A stretch of DNA of 64,000 nucleotides from NCBI RefSeq assembly GCF_030684675.1, contig NZ_JAUXXZ010000064.1, forward strand, positions 1 to 64,000, read 5' to 3'. Below the pieces are notes generated by a model that was not told the DNA's origin, did not search any database, and saw nothing but the letters and a program-made list of their open reading frames with translations. Shown piece by piece: positions 25,529 to 34,752 of the stretch. The position numbers and the translations under genes are program-made. The stretch is from Daejeonella sp. (lineage in GTDB: Bacteria; Bacteroidota; Bacteroidia; Sphingobacteriales; Sphingobacteriaceae). How positions within the stretch are numbered: position 1 is the first letter of the stretch; each line of letters begins with the position of its first letter.

Positions 25529-26126
25529 CCTGAGATCGGTATAAGGAAGATAAAAAATACGGTTATAATTGGTCAGATAAGGCTTTGGAGCCACAATGCT
25601 TTGATTTTAGAAACCAATAGCAGTGTGTTATAGGCTGGTTCAGCCCTTTCCTTTGGAGTATTTCCGGCAAGAAATTGCGTTCTGGTTCAAATTACGAATA
25701 GCCGGAAGATACCTCCTCCGGCAAGGTTTATTTTAGCCGGGGCTGTTTTTCATCGGAACGGCCCGGCAATAGTACCATCAGCCATTTGAAATAAACCTAA
25801 GGGGGGGGCAGCTCTAGATTTTTTGCAATACGGGATTTCATCATGGATATAAAACTGCTGCAAAAAACTAAGCCGAACACGGGACTTTCACGACCAAAGA
25901 ATCACAGACCTTGCTTTCCAAAACAAAAAAAAATCTTCAATCAAATTAGTCCTGAAAGATTTTATATCAACTCGGGTCAAAATAGATCTTGGCATACCCA
26001 ATTGAATCCGAGTCCGCTTTTTGACTATATCAACAATAGACAGTAATCAGGAGTGTCCGGACCTGTTTAATATGACATTAAATTCCTAAATTGATTCTTC
26101 GTAACCGACTGAAATTAAAAAGAAGA
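25529..26126. other. Gene-poor stretch with GC-rich inverted repeats
   Basis: No convincing gene in 598 nt. Between about 25620 and 25770 the base composition turns GC-rich: GCCGGA (25701-25706) pairs with TCCGGC (25717-25722), and GCCGGGGC (25736-25743) pairs with GGCCCGGC (25760-25767) with one mismatch. An eight-G run sits at 25801-25808. A 67-codon frame at 25843-26046 has unusual composition and no recognisable family. Could be a structured RNA or decayed mobile DNA. Confidence 0.5.
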
Positions 26127-26999
26127 ATGAGAAATTTAAACCCGAAAACATTCGAACCAATTTTAATTTTTACAATTATTGTGAGCCTTGTATTTCCAGG
26201 ATTATCTGCTCCAAAGCCGATACTTAAGCAGAGCAGTAATATTTCTACATTAACTGCAACCAAAGGAGTCCAAAACAAATGGAATGGCTTTGAAATCATA
26301 GAGTTTAAATTTAATGGAGTTGATGCCAAAATTGTTTTTCCAAAAAAGTCTAATCTCTCAAAGAATTGGATATGGCGTACCCAGTTTTGGGCACATGAAC
26401 CTCAAACTGATATAGCCTTATTGAACCAGGGCTTCCATGTAGTTTATGTGGATGTGGTAGATTTGTACGGAAATACAGTAGCCCTCAACAGACTAAGTGA
26501 TTTCTATAATTTCCTGGTTAAAAACTTCGGTTTAAATAAAAAAACTGTGCTCGAAGGCATGAGCAGAGGTGGATTGGATGCCTTTAACTGGGCATCCGAA
26601 AATTCAGATAAAGTATTTTGCATTTATGTGGATGCACCGGTTTGTGATATTAAAAGCTGGCCGGGCGGATTGGGGAAAGGCCAGGGATCAAAAAACGATT
26701 GGGAAAAATGCCTGAAAGCCTATAGTCTGACCGAATTGTCAGTACGGGATTTTAAAGGAATCCCCCTGAATAATTGCCTGATGCTTGCAAAGGCTAAAAT
26801 TCCCATCTTAAGTGTTTGCGGGGATGCTGACACGGTTGTACCCTTTGAAGAAAACAGTCTCAAACTGGCTGAAATTTATCGCGCTGCAGGTGGAAAAATC
26901 GAACTGATCGTTAAGAAAGGCATTGGGCACCATCCGCACAGTCTGAAAGATCCGAAACCCATTGTTGATTTCATTTTAAAGTATACCAAGAATCGATAA
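26127..26999 (+). CDS. Exported alpha/beta hydrolase
   Basis: 290 aa from the ATG at 26127 (purine-rich AAAGAAG upstream); a TTG 36 nt earlier is in frame but less likely. Signal or anchor segment ILIFTIIVSLVFPGLSA. Catalytic triad visible: nucleophile in EGMSRGGLDAFNW, Asp in VCGDADTVVPF, His in GIGHHPHS. Prolyl-oligopeptidase-like esterase group, often found with polysaccharide-degrading genes and possibly a carbohydrate esterase. It stands alone here. Confidence 0.8.
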   Translation: MRNLNPKTFEPILIFTIIVSLVFPGLSAPKPILKQSSNISTLTATKGVQNKWNGFEIIEFKFNGVDAKIVFPKKSNLSKNWIWRTQFWAHEPQTDIALLNQGFHVVYVDVVDLYGNTVALNRLSDFYNFLVKNFGLNKKTVLEGMSRGGLDAFNWASENSDKVFCIYVDAPVCDIKSWPGGLGKGQGSKNDWEKCLKAYSLTELSVRDFKGIPLNNCLMLAKAKIPILSVCGDADTVVPFEENSLKLAEIYRAAGGKIELIVKKGIGHHPHSLKDPKPIVDFILKYTKNR

Positions 27000-27208
27000 A
27001 AACTATCGGATTTTATTCCTGTTGATATTGTAATAAAATAAAAAGCAGTTTAATTTTACGCCCACCACTTATCAAATTGGTGTTAAACAAATTGTAAGTG
27101 CATAAGCAGGTTTTTTGTTTAGAATATTTCATCAGAACTATTCTAAAACATCTTGAAATACAGCTAATGCTTTTAAGTTTAAGCAAGATGGAATCTTAGC
27201 TGTTTTTT

Positions 27209-27216
27209 TAACTTTG
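27209..27216 (+). promoter_or_regulatory. -7 box upstream of yjdM
   Basis: TAACTTTG matches the Bacteroidota -7 consensus TAnnTTTG and lies 20 nt before the ATG at 27236. A matching -33 TTG at standard spacing is not evident. Confidence 0.45.
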
Positions 27217-27235
27217 CCGCATAAATAAAAAAATT

Positions 27236-27577
27236 ATGAGCGATAGCAGTCCCTGCCCTAAATGCAAATCTGAATTTACCTACCAGGATCAAGACCTGAT
27301 GATTTGCTCACAATGTTTCCATGAATGGGATCCGGCTGAAGAGCCCCTTGAATCAGAAAGCACACTTAAAGTGCTCGATTCTAATGGAAATGAGTTAAAG
27401 GATGGCGATTCTCTTATCATCATCAAAGATCTTCCCGTTAAAGGAGCACCTAAACCGATCAAGGCAGGCACAAAAGTGAAAAATATTCACCTCAGCGATG
27501 GTGATCATAACATATCCTGCAAAATTGATGGATTTGGCTCTATGGCTTTAAAATCTGAATTTGTAAAGAAAGCTTAA
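27236..27577 (+). CDS. yjdM: YjdM/PhnA family zinc-ribbon protein
   Basis: 113 aa, full family length. N-terminal zinc ribbon CPKC (7-10) and CSQCFHEW (24-31), then the YjdM domain [39 protein letters not shown] with the C-terminal [20 protein letters not shown]. Formerly called an alkylphosphonate utilisation protein, but no phosphonate genes are nearby. 15 nt separate it from the glycosyltransferase gene, so an operon is possible. Confidence 0.93.
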   Translation: MSDSSPCPKCKSEFTYQDQDLMICSQCFHEWDPAEEPLESESTLKVLDSNGNELKDGDSLIIIKDLPVKGAPKPIKAGTKVKNIHLSDGDHNISCKIDGFGSMALKSEFVKKA

Positions 27578-27592
27578 GAAATTTATTCCTTC

Positions 27593-29125
27593 ATGAAGCA
27601 ACTCTTTCAGCAAAGGAATTTAGTTTTAATCGGCTTTATTGTACTCAAATTTTTCCTGCAATATTTCCTGATCAGCCCTGAATATGAATTGCACAGAGAT
27701 GAATTTCTGCATCTCGATCAGGCTCATCACCCGGCCTGGGGTTATCGTTCTGTCCCTCCTCTTAGCTCAGTTTTCTCAGGACTAATATTTTTGCTCGGAG
27801 GCAGTGTGTTTTGGGTAAAATTCTTTCCGGCACTTTTCGGCGCTTTGACTTTATTGGTGGTTTGGAAATGTATTGAACAACTCAAGGGTAATCTATTTGC
27901 ATTATGCCTTGGAGCAACGGGAGTTTTAATATCGGCCTTATTAAGGGTGAATATGCTGCATCAGCCCAATTCATTTGATGTATTATGCTGGACCAGTTTG
28001 TATTTCATGATCATTAGCTATGTTAATACTGAAAATCGGAAATGGCTGTATTATGCAGCAATAATCTTTGCACTTGGCTTTTTAAACAAATACAATATTA
28101 TATTCTTATTGGCAGGCATATTTCCTGCGATTTTACTTAGTAAAGAGCGAAAATTGCTTTGGAAAAGGGACTTCTATTTTTCTGTTTTTCTGGGCTTAAT
28201 CCTAATCTTTCCAAACCTTTTATGGCAATATGAAAATGATTTTCCCGTTTTTGCTCACATGAAAGAACTAGCCGAAACCCAATTGGTTAATGTAAACAGA
28301 TTGGATTTCTTAAAGGATCAAATGCTATTCTTCACGGGGTCAATGTTTACCATTGCCGCGGGTTTAATTGCTTTGCACATTTTTCAGCCCTATCGAAAAT
28401 TCAGATTCCTGTTTTGGTCTATGCTCTTTACCCTATCAATATTCATAGTGCTGAAGGCTAAAGCCTATTATGCTATAGGGCTATATCCAATTTATATCGC
28501 ATTGGGGGCTGTATATCTTGGTAATTTACTCAGTACAAATCGCCTGAAATACCTTCAGACAATTGTGCTGGCACTTCCAATATTATTCTTTATCCCGCTT
28601 TATAAACTCGCATTCCCCAATAAAAGTCCGGAATACATTGTTCAAAATCCAAAGCGATATGAGGAATCAGGGCAGCTGCGCTGGGAAGACGGTAAAAATC
28701 ATGCCTTACCACAAGACTATGCCGATATGCAGGGATGGAAAGAATTAGCCCGAAAAACAGATAGCTTATACTCATTAGTTCCTGATGCTGAACACACATT
28801 GGTTTTGTGCGACAACTACGGCCAGGCTGGTGCAATTAATTACTACACGAAAAGAGGTCTCAGGGCAGTTTCATTCAATGCCGATTATCTCTACTGGTTC
28901 GATCTTGAACAAAGTTATTCCAATCTTATTCGGATTAAGGAATTTGATGAAATTGAAACTGAACTCAAAACCAGCAGCCCCTATTTTAATAAATCTTCTT
29001 TAGCGGATTCTATAACAAACCGATACGCAAGGGAATACAGGACTAGAATTTATGTTTTTTCCGGAGCTAAGATTGATATAAATAAGCGTATCAATCGCGA
29101 AATTGAAAGAGTAAAAAAGCACTGA
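27593..29125 (+). CDS. GT39-type membrane glycosyltransferase (ArnT/PMT_2)
   Basis: 510 aa, about ten to eleven membrane helices over residues 5-370 and a soluble C-terminal domain. The first periplasmic loop has YELHRDEFLHLDQAHHPAWGY, with the acidic pair expected for polyprenyl-phosphate-sugar users, then PPLSSVFSGL. Family members transfer a sugar from a lipid carrier to lipid A or protein at the periplasmic face. Acceptor and donor cannot be read from this sequence. No other glycan-assembly genes are adjacent. Confidence 0.85.
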   Translation: MKQLFQQRNLVLIGFIVLKFFLQYFLISPEYELHRDEFLHLDQAHHPAWGYRSVPPLSSVFSGLIFLLGGSVFWVKFFPALFGALTLLVVWKCIEQLKGNLFALCLGATGVLISALLRVNMLHQPNSFDVLCWTSLYFMIISYVNTENRKWLYYAAIIFALGFLNKYNIIFLLAGIFPAILLSKERKLLWKRDFYFSVFLGLILIFPNLLWQYENDFPVFAHMKELAETQLVNVNRLDFLKDQMLFFTGSMFTIAAGLIALHIFQPYRKFRFLFWSMLFTLSIFIVLKAKAYYAIGLYPIYIALGAVYLGNLLSTNRLKYLQTIVLALPILFFIPLYKLAFPNKSPEYIVQNPKRYEESGQLRWEDGKNHALPQDYADMQGWKELARKTDSLYSLVPDAEHTLVLCDNYGQAGAINYYTKRGLRAVSFNADYLYWFDLEQSYSNLIRIKEFDEIETELKTSSPYFNKSSLADSITNRYAREYRTRIYVFSGAKIDINKRINREIERVKKH

Positions 29126-29253
29126 TCAGGATAAACCTTCGGGCTTAAAAAAGCAAACACTTGTTTTCACAATTTACAATCTTCTGATTTTCAAATACTT
29201 TTAATTAAATTTATTTTGTAATTTAATTGAACGGTAACATTTGAAAATCAGAA

Positions 29254-29676
29254 ATGAATCCAATTTTTAAAAACATTATTGCTGTTATAGCAGGTTTTCT
29301 ATGTGGAAGCCTGCTGAATGGAGGAATTATTATGATCAGTGGGTCTGTTATTCCACCACCAAATGGAGCAGACGTGACCACAATGGAAGGTTTGAGGGCA
29401 AGTATACATTTGTTCGAGCCCAAACACTTTCTCATGCCCTTTCTGGCACATGCATTAGGGACTTTTGCAGGTGCATTTTTGGCTGCAAAAATTGCTGCCA
29501 GTCATCAGATGAAATTTGCTATGGGTATCGGTATTCTCTTTTTGGCAGGCGGTATAACTAATGTTATTTTGCTCCCCTCTCCACTATGGTTTAGTATTCT
29601 GGATATAGCTGGAGCCTATATTCCAATGGCTTATCTGGCTTATAAATTAGCTGACAGTAAAAAAACTGAATCCTGA
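29254..29676 (+). CDS. Four-helix membrane protein of unknown function
   Basis: 140 aa. Hydrophobic segments at about 6-28, 65-85, 89-110 and 112-132. Recognisable as a small family I have seen in Bacteroidota: FKNIIAVIAGFLCGSLLNGGIIMISG near the N-terminus, a soluble loop with PPPNGADVTTMEGLR, then HALGTFAGAFLAAKIA. No function is known to me. Confidence 0.7.
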   Translation: MNPIFKNIIAVIAGFLCGSLLNGGIIMISGSVIPPPNGADVTTMEGLRASIHLFEPKHFLMPFLAHALGTFAGAFLAAKIAASHQMKFAMGIGILFLAGGITNVILLPSPLWFSILDIAGAYIPMAYLAYKLADSKKTES

Positions 29677-29761
29677 CAATAAGGGCTTAGTGAATTCAAA
29701 TCCCAGATCTAGTCAATAGATCAATTTCTCTATTATGTGATATTCAAAAGAGGATGCAGAC

Positions 29762-29791
29762 TTTGTTCGAACACCATTTCTTTTATATTTG
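29762..29791 (+). promoter_or_regulatory. Promoter of the D-aminoacylase gene
   Basis: TTTG at 29762-29765 and TATATTTG at 29784-29791, spacing 18 nt, close to the Bacteroidota consensus. It lies 41 nt upstream of the ATG at 29833. Confidence 0.65.
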
Positions 29792-29832
29792 ATAATACAT
29801 TGAGAGAGATCTTTATACAGCTAAATTAAATT

Positions 29833-31329
29833 ATGCAAATTCATTTTTTAAAAACAGGTATTCTAATTCTTTCAATAAACTTATGTATCCTCAATTCTGC
29901 ATTCTCACAGTCAGAAACTGTCTATGATATTGTCCTCACAGGTGGTAGAGTAATTGACCCTGAAACCAAACTGGATACAATCAAAAATATAGGAATCATC
30001 AATAACCGCATTGCGCAGATATCTTCTATTCCATTGAAAGGTAAAGAGAATATCAATGTGGCTGGATTAGTTGTCTCACCTGGTTTCATCGACTTGCATG
30101 TACATGGACGAAACAATCAGGTTCAGGAATACCAATTGCACGATGGCGTTACAACTGCACTGGAACTGGAATGGGGAATAGAGAATTTAAAAGAATGGTA
30201 TGCTACAAGAAAATCCAGGGCATTAATCAATTATGGTGCAAGCGTAAACTGGCCCTTTGAGCGATTCAAAGCCATGGACAAATACAAGGAAAATTTAAAA
30301 GAATCTATACAAACTACACTTAGTGGTGAATCAAGTCTGGAGACACTTTTTAAGATCATTGGTCCTTCATATACCGATAATCTCAGTCAGGAGGAAATGC
30401 AGAAAACCATTAATAACATTAAACAAGCACTCGATGCCGGAGGAATTGGCATAGGAATTCCTGTTGGCTATCTGCCTAAGACAAAATCTGAAGAATTATT
30501 CAGGATATTTCAACTGGCAGCTGAACTGAACTTACTGGTTTTTTCACATGTCCGCGAACCGAACATCCTGTCGATTCAGGAAGCAATATCAAATGCAGCA
30601 ATTACAGGTGCTGCTTTACACCTTGTTCATATCAACAGCATGGCACTCGGGCAAATTCAATTGGCTTTGGATATGATCAGTTCAGCAAACGAAAGAGGCC
30701 TGGATATCAGCACTGAACTGTACAGCTATACTGCTGCATCGACCCTGTTAAATAGTGCCTTTTTTGATGAAGGATGGCAGGGCAGGCTTGGAATTTCATA
30801 CGGTGATCTGCAATGGGTTGCAAACGGTGAGCGGCTGACTAAAGAAACCTTTGACAGTTACCGCAAATCTGGAGGAACTGTGATCATTCATATGATGAAG
30901 CCAGAATGGATTAAAACCGGCATTGCTTATCCCGGGGCAATGATCGCCTCGGATGGAATGCCCTATTCAGCATTGGCTCATCCGCGTACAGCCGGCACCT
31001 TTTCAAGAGTTCTTGGTAAATATGTACGCGAAGAAAAAGTACTCAGTTTAAATGAGGCCATCGGGAAAATGACTTTACTCCCTGCCAAAAGACTGGAGGG
31101 TACCTCACCAATGATGCGCTTTAAAGGAAGGATACAAATAGGTGCAGATGCTGATATCACTATATTTAATCCTGGGACTATAAAAGACCAGGCAAATTTT
31201 GAGAAAGGCTTGAAATTCTCTGCAGGTGTTGAATATGTTATGGTAAATGGGGCATTCGTTTTAAAAAATGGAAAAACGCTGAATAATGTTTTTGCAGGAC
31301 AGCCGGTTTACGGGAAATTTAAAAAATAA
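29833..31329 (+). CDS. Exported D-aminoacylase-like amidohydrolase
   Basis: 498 aa with signal peptide ending SAFSQ. N-acyl-D-amino-acid deacylase group: TGGRVIDPETKLDTIKNIGI start, metal HVH in GFIDLHVHG, HVREP and HLVHINS histidines, and the distinctive SDGMPYSALAHPRTAGTFSRVL followed by LSLNEAIGKMTLLPAKRL. Expected to deacylate N-acyl-D-amino acids or related compounds in the periplasm. It differs from the three paralogues at 15.5-19.4 kb. Next genes on the strand are a PPOX flavoprotein and a DUF3179 protein. Confidence 0.9.
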   Translation: MQIHFLKTGILILSINLCILNSAFSQSETVYDIVLTGGRVIDPETKLDTIKNIGIINNRIAQISSIPLKGKENINVAGLVVSPGFIDLHVHGRNNQVQEYQLHDGVTTALELEWGIENLKEWYATRKSRALINYGASVNWPFERFKAMDKYKENLKESIQTTLSGESSLETLFKIIGPSYTDNLSQEEMQKTINNIKQALDAGGIGIGIPVGYLPKTKSEELFRIFQLAAELNLLVFSHVREPNILSIQEAISNAAITGAALHLVHINSMALGQIQLALDMISSANERGLDISTELYSYTAASTLLNSAFFDEGWQGRLGISYGDLQWVANGERLTKETFDSYRKSGGTVIIHMMKPEWIKTGIAYPGAMIASDGMPYSALAHPRTAGTFSRVLGKYVREEKVLSLNEAIGKMTLLPAKRLEGTSPMMRFKGRIQIGADADITIFNPGTIKDQANFEKGLKFSAGVEYVMVNGAFVLKNGKTLNNVFAGQPVYGKFKK

Positions 31330-31468
31330 GCCATTGAATAAACCGGAAAGAAAAAATAGTTTTTTAATATAAATTAGAATAAATAATTACAAAGCTTTTC
31401 AATGTTTAAGCAAAGCCAGGAGAACTAAATTATTTTGGTAAAAAAAGAATCAGAAATTAAAAATCTAT

Positions 31469-32101
31469 ATGAAGAATCAATTTAAGGAAATTCTGAGTTC
31501 TGAGGACCAGATCAGGGAAATCCTGGGATATCCAAGCGAACTTGTAAAAAGAAAAGTAATAAACAGAATAGATAGACATTGTTTAAATTTTATCTCCCTA
31601 TCCCCTTTATTGTTCCTGTCAACAGCTGATGATAAAGGAAATTGCGATGTTTCCCCCCGTGGAGATGCACCCGGTTCAGTTTTGGTTTTAGATGACAACC
31701 ATTTTGTGATTCCTGAAAGACCAGGCAATCGAAGAATTGATACATTAAAAAACATTTTACTTAACCCTAAAATTGGAATTCTGTTTATCATACCCGGTCT
31801 TGGTGAAACTCTCAGAATTAATGGACAGGCATTTGTGATTAAAGACGAAGAAATTCTTAAGAAAATGAAGGCCCATGAAAAGATGCCAGTTCTGGGAATT
31901 GGTGTTCAGGTTGAAGAATGCTTTATTCATTGCGCGAAAGCATTTATAAGATCTAAAGCATGGGACAGTGATTCATGGAAGAAAAAAGATTCCTTACCAT
32001 CGATTTCATCAATTTTAACTGATCATCTCAATTCATCAGAATATACCGAAGAATCGATTAAACAAGGATTCCAGGAGAGCTATGAAAACAGGCTGTATTA
32101 A
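31469..32101 (+). CDS. FMN-dependent PPOX-type flavoprotein
   Basis: 210 aa, MSMEG_1061-like PNPOx-fold protein. Seen: ILGYPSELVKRKVINRID, FLSTADDKGNCDVSPRGDAPGSV (flavin-binding split-barrel core), VIPERPGNRRIDTLKNIL and IPGLGETLRINGQA. A C-terminal VEECFIHCAKAFIRSKAW matches the group. Predicted FMN-linked oxidoreductase with unknown substrate. 16 nt upstream of the DUF3179 gene, same strand. Confidence 0.88.
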   Translation: MKNQFKEILSSEDQIREILGYPSELVKRKVINRIDRHCLNFISLSPLLFLSTADDKGNCDVSPRGDAPGSVLVLDDNHFVIPERPGNRRIDTLKNILLNPKIGILFIIPGLGETLRINGQAFVIKDEEILKKMKAHEKMPVLGIGVQVEECFIHCAKAFIRSKAWDSDSWKKKDSLPSISSILTDHLNSSEYTEESIKQGFQESYENRLY

Positions 32102-32117
32102 TTATTATTTTTGAACA

Positions 32118-33257
32118 ATGAAGAAACTATTTTATTTCGGCATTCTGTTTCTGATTGTATTCGAGATTGCCAATGTGTATTTCATCATGCCGATGCCCGG
32201 TAGTCAAAAAATGGAAAGTTTGGATGCAGCCTACTTCCTCTATTCCTGGCGCTGGCTATTCCGAATACTTTTTATGCTGATGATTCTTGCGGGCATTAAA
32301 CATGCATTTTCCGTATCAAAATGGCTGGTTTCGGGAGCAATTTTAATGGTTTCGGGTATCGCAATTGCCTGCAACTTTATTATGGCCGCTGATAGTATGT
32401 TCAAACAGCCCGGTTCTGTAATATTTAAAAAAACAACAGAGAACAAGGTTGAAACAGGCCGTCTAATTTTAGGTATTAACCAAAATGGTGAATCGAAGGC
32501 CTACCCTATCCAGTTCCTTGGTTATCATCATCAGGTACGTGATAGCATTGGGGGAAAAGCAATCATGGTGACTTACTGTACAGTCTGCCGAACCGGAAGG
32601 GTTTTTGAGCCTCTTATTGAAGGTAAACCCGAAGAATTCAGACTCGTTGGAATGGATCATTTCAATGCTATGTTTGAAGATAAAAGTACCGGTTCATGGT
32701 GGCGGCAGGTTAGCGGCAAGGCGGTTGCAGGTCCGCTGAAGGGTAAAAATTTGCCTGAAATTCCCTCTATTCAAACTACTCTTGAAAAGTGGATTGAACT
32801 GTATCCAAATACACTCATCATGCAGGCCGACGAGAAATTTAAGGAAAAATATGAAGGGATGAGTAAATATGAATCCGGGACATCAACAAGCAAATTAACA
32901 TTAAGAGATAAGGCATCATGGAAAGATAAATCCTGGGTCATCGGACTGGAGAGTGGATCTGAAAGCAAGGCCTACGACTGGAATCGCCTGCAAAAGGAAG
33001 GAATTATTCATGATGAACTGGGTGGTAAACCGGTAGCAATTATACTATCCCGGGACAAAAAGAGTTTTGTGGCTCTTGAACGACTGAACAGCGGACAATT
33101 ATTTAGTATGAGTAATGACACCCTCATAACAGCCAATAACCGTTATAATTTTATCGGTATCTCGCTGGATTCGACCAAATCAAACCTTAAAAGACTCAAT
33201 GCTTATCAGGAATACTGGCATAGCTGGCAAATATTTCATCCTTTAACAAAAAAATAA
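32118..33257 (+). CDS. DUF3179 membrane-anchored protein
   Basis: 379 aa. Three hydrophobic segments at the N-terminus (about 4-22, 49-63, 74-94) precede the DUF3179 domain: ESKAYPIQFLGYHHQVRD, YCTVCRTGRVF with a C-x2-C pair, FRLVGMDHFNAMFEDKSTGSWW, a repeat-like second half with SKLTLRDKASWKDKSWVIGLE. The family is widespread in marine and soil bacteria and uncharacterised. The Cys pair might bind a metal or be redox-active; this is inference. Confidence 0.88.
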   Translation: MKKLFYFGILFLIVFEIANVYFIMPMPGSQKMESLDAAYFLYSWRWLFRILFMLMILAGIKHAFSVSKWLVSGAILMVSGIAIACNFIMAADSMFKQPGSVIFKKTTENKVETGRLILGINQNGESKAYPIQFLGYHHQVRDSIGGKAIMVTYCTVCRTGRVFEPLIEGKPEEFRLVGMDHFNAMFEDKSTGSWWRQVSGKAVAGPLKGKNLPEIPSIQTTLEKWIELYPNTLIMQADEKFKEKYEGMSKYESGTSTSKLTLRDKASWKDKSWVIGLESGSESKAYDWNRLQKEGIIHDELGGKPVAIILSRDKKSFVALERLNSGQLFSMSNDTLITANNRYNFIGISLDSTKSNLKRLNAYQEYWHSWQIFHPLTKK

Positions 33258-33343
33258 TTTAGTTTGATTCCCGGTTGTTTTTGAACAATTTAGTATTTGT
33301 CAAAATCAGGAATCTTTTATGGTTCCATTCTACCTGAAAAAAT

Positions 33344-34678
33344 ATGAAAAGAAGAAATTTTATCATTAAGACAAGTACCGTACTTGCCGGTTCTGCCATT
33401 TTACCTGCTACGGCTGAGACTTTATTAAATCCGGTAAAAAAGAAGCGAATCGCTATTGTTGGTCTAGGAGTCAGGGCAACCGGCATGTGGAGTAAAACTG
33501 TACTTGAAAAGTATGGAAATGAAGTTGAATTCGTCGGACTTTGTGATATCAATGAAGGCCGTTTAAGGCTAATGAAATCAGGCATGGGAGTAAGCTGTCC
33601 CACCTTTACTGATTTTGACAAAATGATGCGCGAAACAAAGCCTGAAATTTTGATGGTGATGACTGTAGATAATACACATCATGAATTCATTATCAAAGGG
33701 ATGGAAATGGGCGCAGATATTATCACGGAAAAACCCCTCACAACCGACGAAACGAAATGTCAGGCAATTCTGGAAGCCGAAAAACGAACCGGTAAAAGTG
33801 TTCGGGTGACCTTCAATTATAGATATTCTCCGCACCGGGTAAAGATTTATGAATTGCTTCGTTCAAATGCAATCGGTAAAATTACGTCTGTCGATTTCCA
33901 CTGGTATCTCGATACAAATCATGGGGCAGAATATTTCAGAAGATGGCACCGTCTGCGTGAAAAGGGGGGATCCTTACTGGTACATAAAGCATCCCATCAT
34001 TTTGATCTGTTAAACTGGTGGATTGACTCAGATCCGGAAGAAGTTTTCGCTTATGGTGCATTGGAGTTTTATGGTAAGAATAATTCATTCAGACATACCC
34101 ATTGCCGTACCTGTCCGCATACTAAAAACTGTGATTTCTTTTGGGACATCACCAAGAACCCTGGCATGATGAAGCTCTATGTTGAAAATGAAAAATATGA
34201 TGGCTACCTGCGTGATGGCTGTGTCTGGAAGGAAGATATCGATATCTTTGATAAAATGGCAGTTCAGATCAAATATGCAAACAAAGTCCAGGTAAGTTAT
34301 TCATTAACAGCCTATTCACCCTATGAGGGTTACCGTATTTCATTCAATGGCACCAAGGGCAAAATAGACGCATGGATTAAGGAAAGACAACCATGGGAAG
34401 AAGAAGGTTTTGATGAAATCCAACTGACCAGCAACTTTGGAAAACGTGAAATCTTCAAAATATCAAATACCGAAGGTGGACATGGAGGTGGTGATGAGCG
34501 CATGAAGCAGCATATATTTTTACCTAACCAGACCGATCCTCACAGGCAGGCTGCCGGCTTGCGTGACGGCGCTTTGGCCATACTGACGGGTATTGCAGCC
34601 AGAAACAGCATCGATAGTGGTAAACCTATTAAAATTGCTGATTTGACAAGCATTAAGCCACAGATCAAGAAAGTTTGA
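33344..34678 (+). CDS. Tat-exported Gfo/Idh/MocA family oxidoreductase
   Basis: 444 aa. Twin-arginine-type signal MKRRNFIIKTSTVLAGSAI, then a Rossmann start RIAIVGLGVRATGMW (about 36-50), EKPLTTD (conserved Lys of the EKP motif) and the C-terminal alpha/beta domain with WHRLREKGGSLLVHKASHHFDLLNWW. A cysteine-rich loop HCRTCPHTKNC plus a later DGCVWKED is a feature of one subgroup. Likely periplasmic, NAD(P)-cofactored enzyme acting on a sugar derivative or N-acetylhexosamine; periplasmic members carry tightly bound cofactor. Followed by a structured leader and the M20 peptidase gene. Confidence 0.88.
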   Translation: MKRRNFIIKTSTVLAGSAILPATAETLLNPVKKKRIAIVGLGVRATGMWSKTVLEKYGNEVEFVGLCDINEGRLRLMKSGMGVSCPTFTDFDKMMRETKPEILMVMTVDNTHHEFIIKGMEMGADIITEKPLTTDETKCQAILEAEKRTGKSVRVTFNYRYSPHRVKIYELLRSNAIGKITSVDFHWYLDTNHGAEYFRRWHRLREKGGSLLVHKASHHFDLLNWWIDSDPEEVFAYGALEFYGKNNSFRHTHCRTCPHTKNCDFFWDITKNPGMMKLYVENEKYDGYLRDGCVWKEDIDIFDKMAVQIKYANKVQVSYSLTAYSPYEGYRISFNGTKGKIDAWIKERQPWEEEGFDEIQLTSNFGKREIFKISNTEGGHGGGDERMKQHIFLPNQTDPHRQAAGLRDGALAILTGIAARNSIDSGKPIKIADLTSIKPQIKKV

Positions 34679-34686
34679 GCTTGGTA

Positions 34687-34748
34687 TCACCGTACCATAA
34701 GTACTCTCATATCTCCTGTTCGGCAATAACACCGATCAGAGGAAAAAC
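34687..34748 (+). promoter_or_regulatory. Structured leader element, copy 1 (before M20 peptidase)
   Basis: About 60 nt, nearly repeated at 36373-36431. The 3' half folds into a 12-pair-length stem: TCTCCTGTTCGG (34712-34723), loop CAATAACA, CCGATCAGAGGA (34732-34743), with two mismatches. The 3' arm contains AGAGGA, 10 nt upstream of the ATG at 34753, so pairing could hide the ribosome-binding region. Not matched by me to a known riboswitch class. Confidence 0.65.
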
Positions 34749-34752
34749 AAGA

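Noticed and set aside
25843-26046. A 67-codon frame, possibly a transposase tail
   Set aside because: Rich in Pro, Lys, Asn and Gln with no recognisable motif; the nearby GTGTCCGGACCTG sequence looked like an insertion-sequence end, but no partner end or transposase core was found.
29833-31329. A fourth copy of the amidohydrolase paralogues at 15.5-19.4 kb
   Set aside because: The HVREP, LVHINS and SDGMPYSALAHPR motifs put it in the D-aminoacylase group, a different branch of the superfamily.
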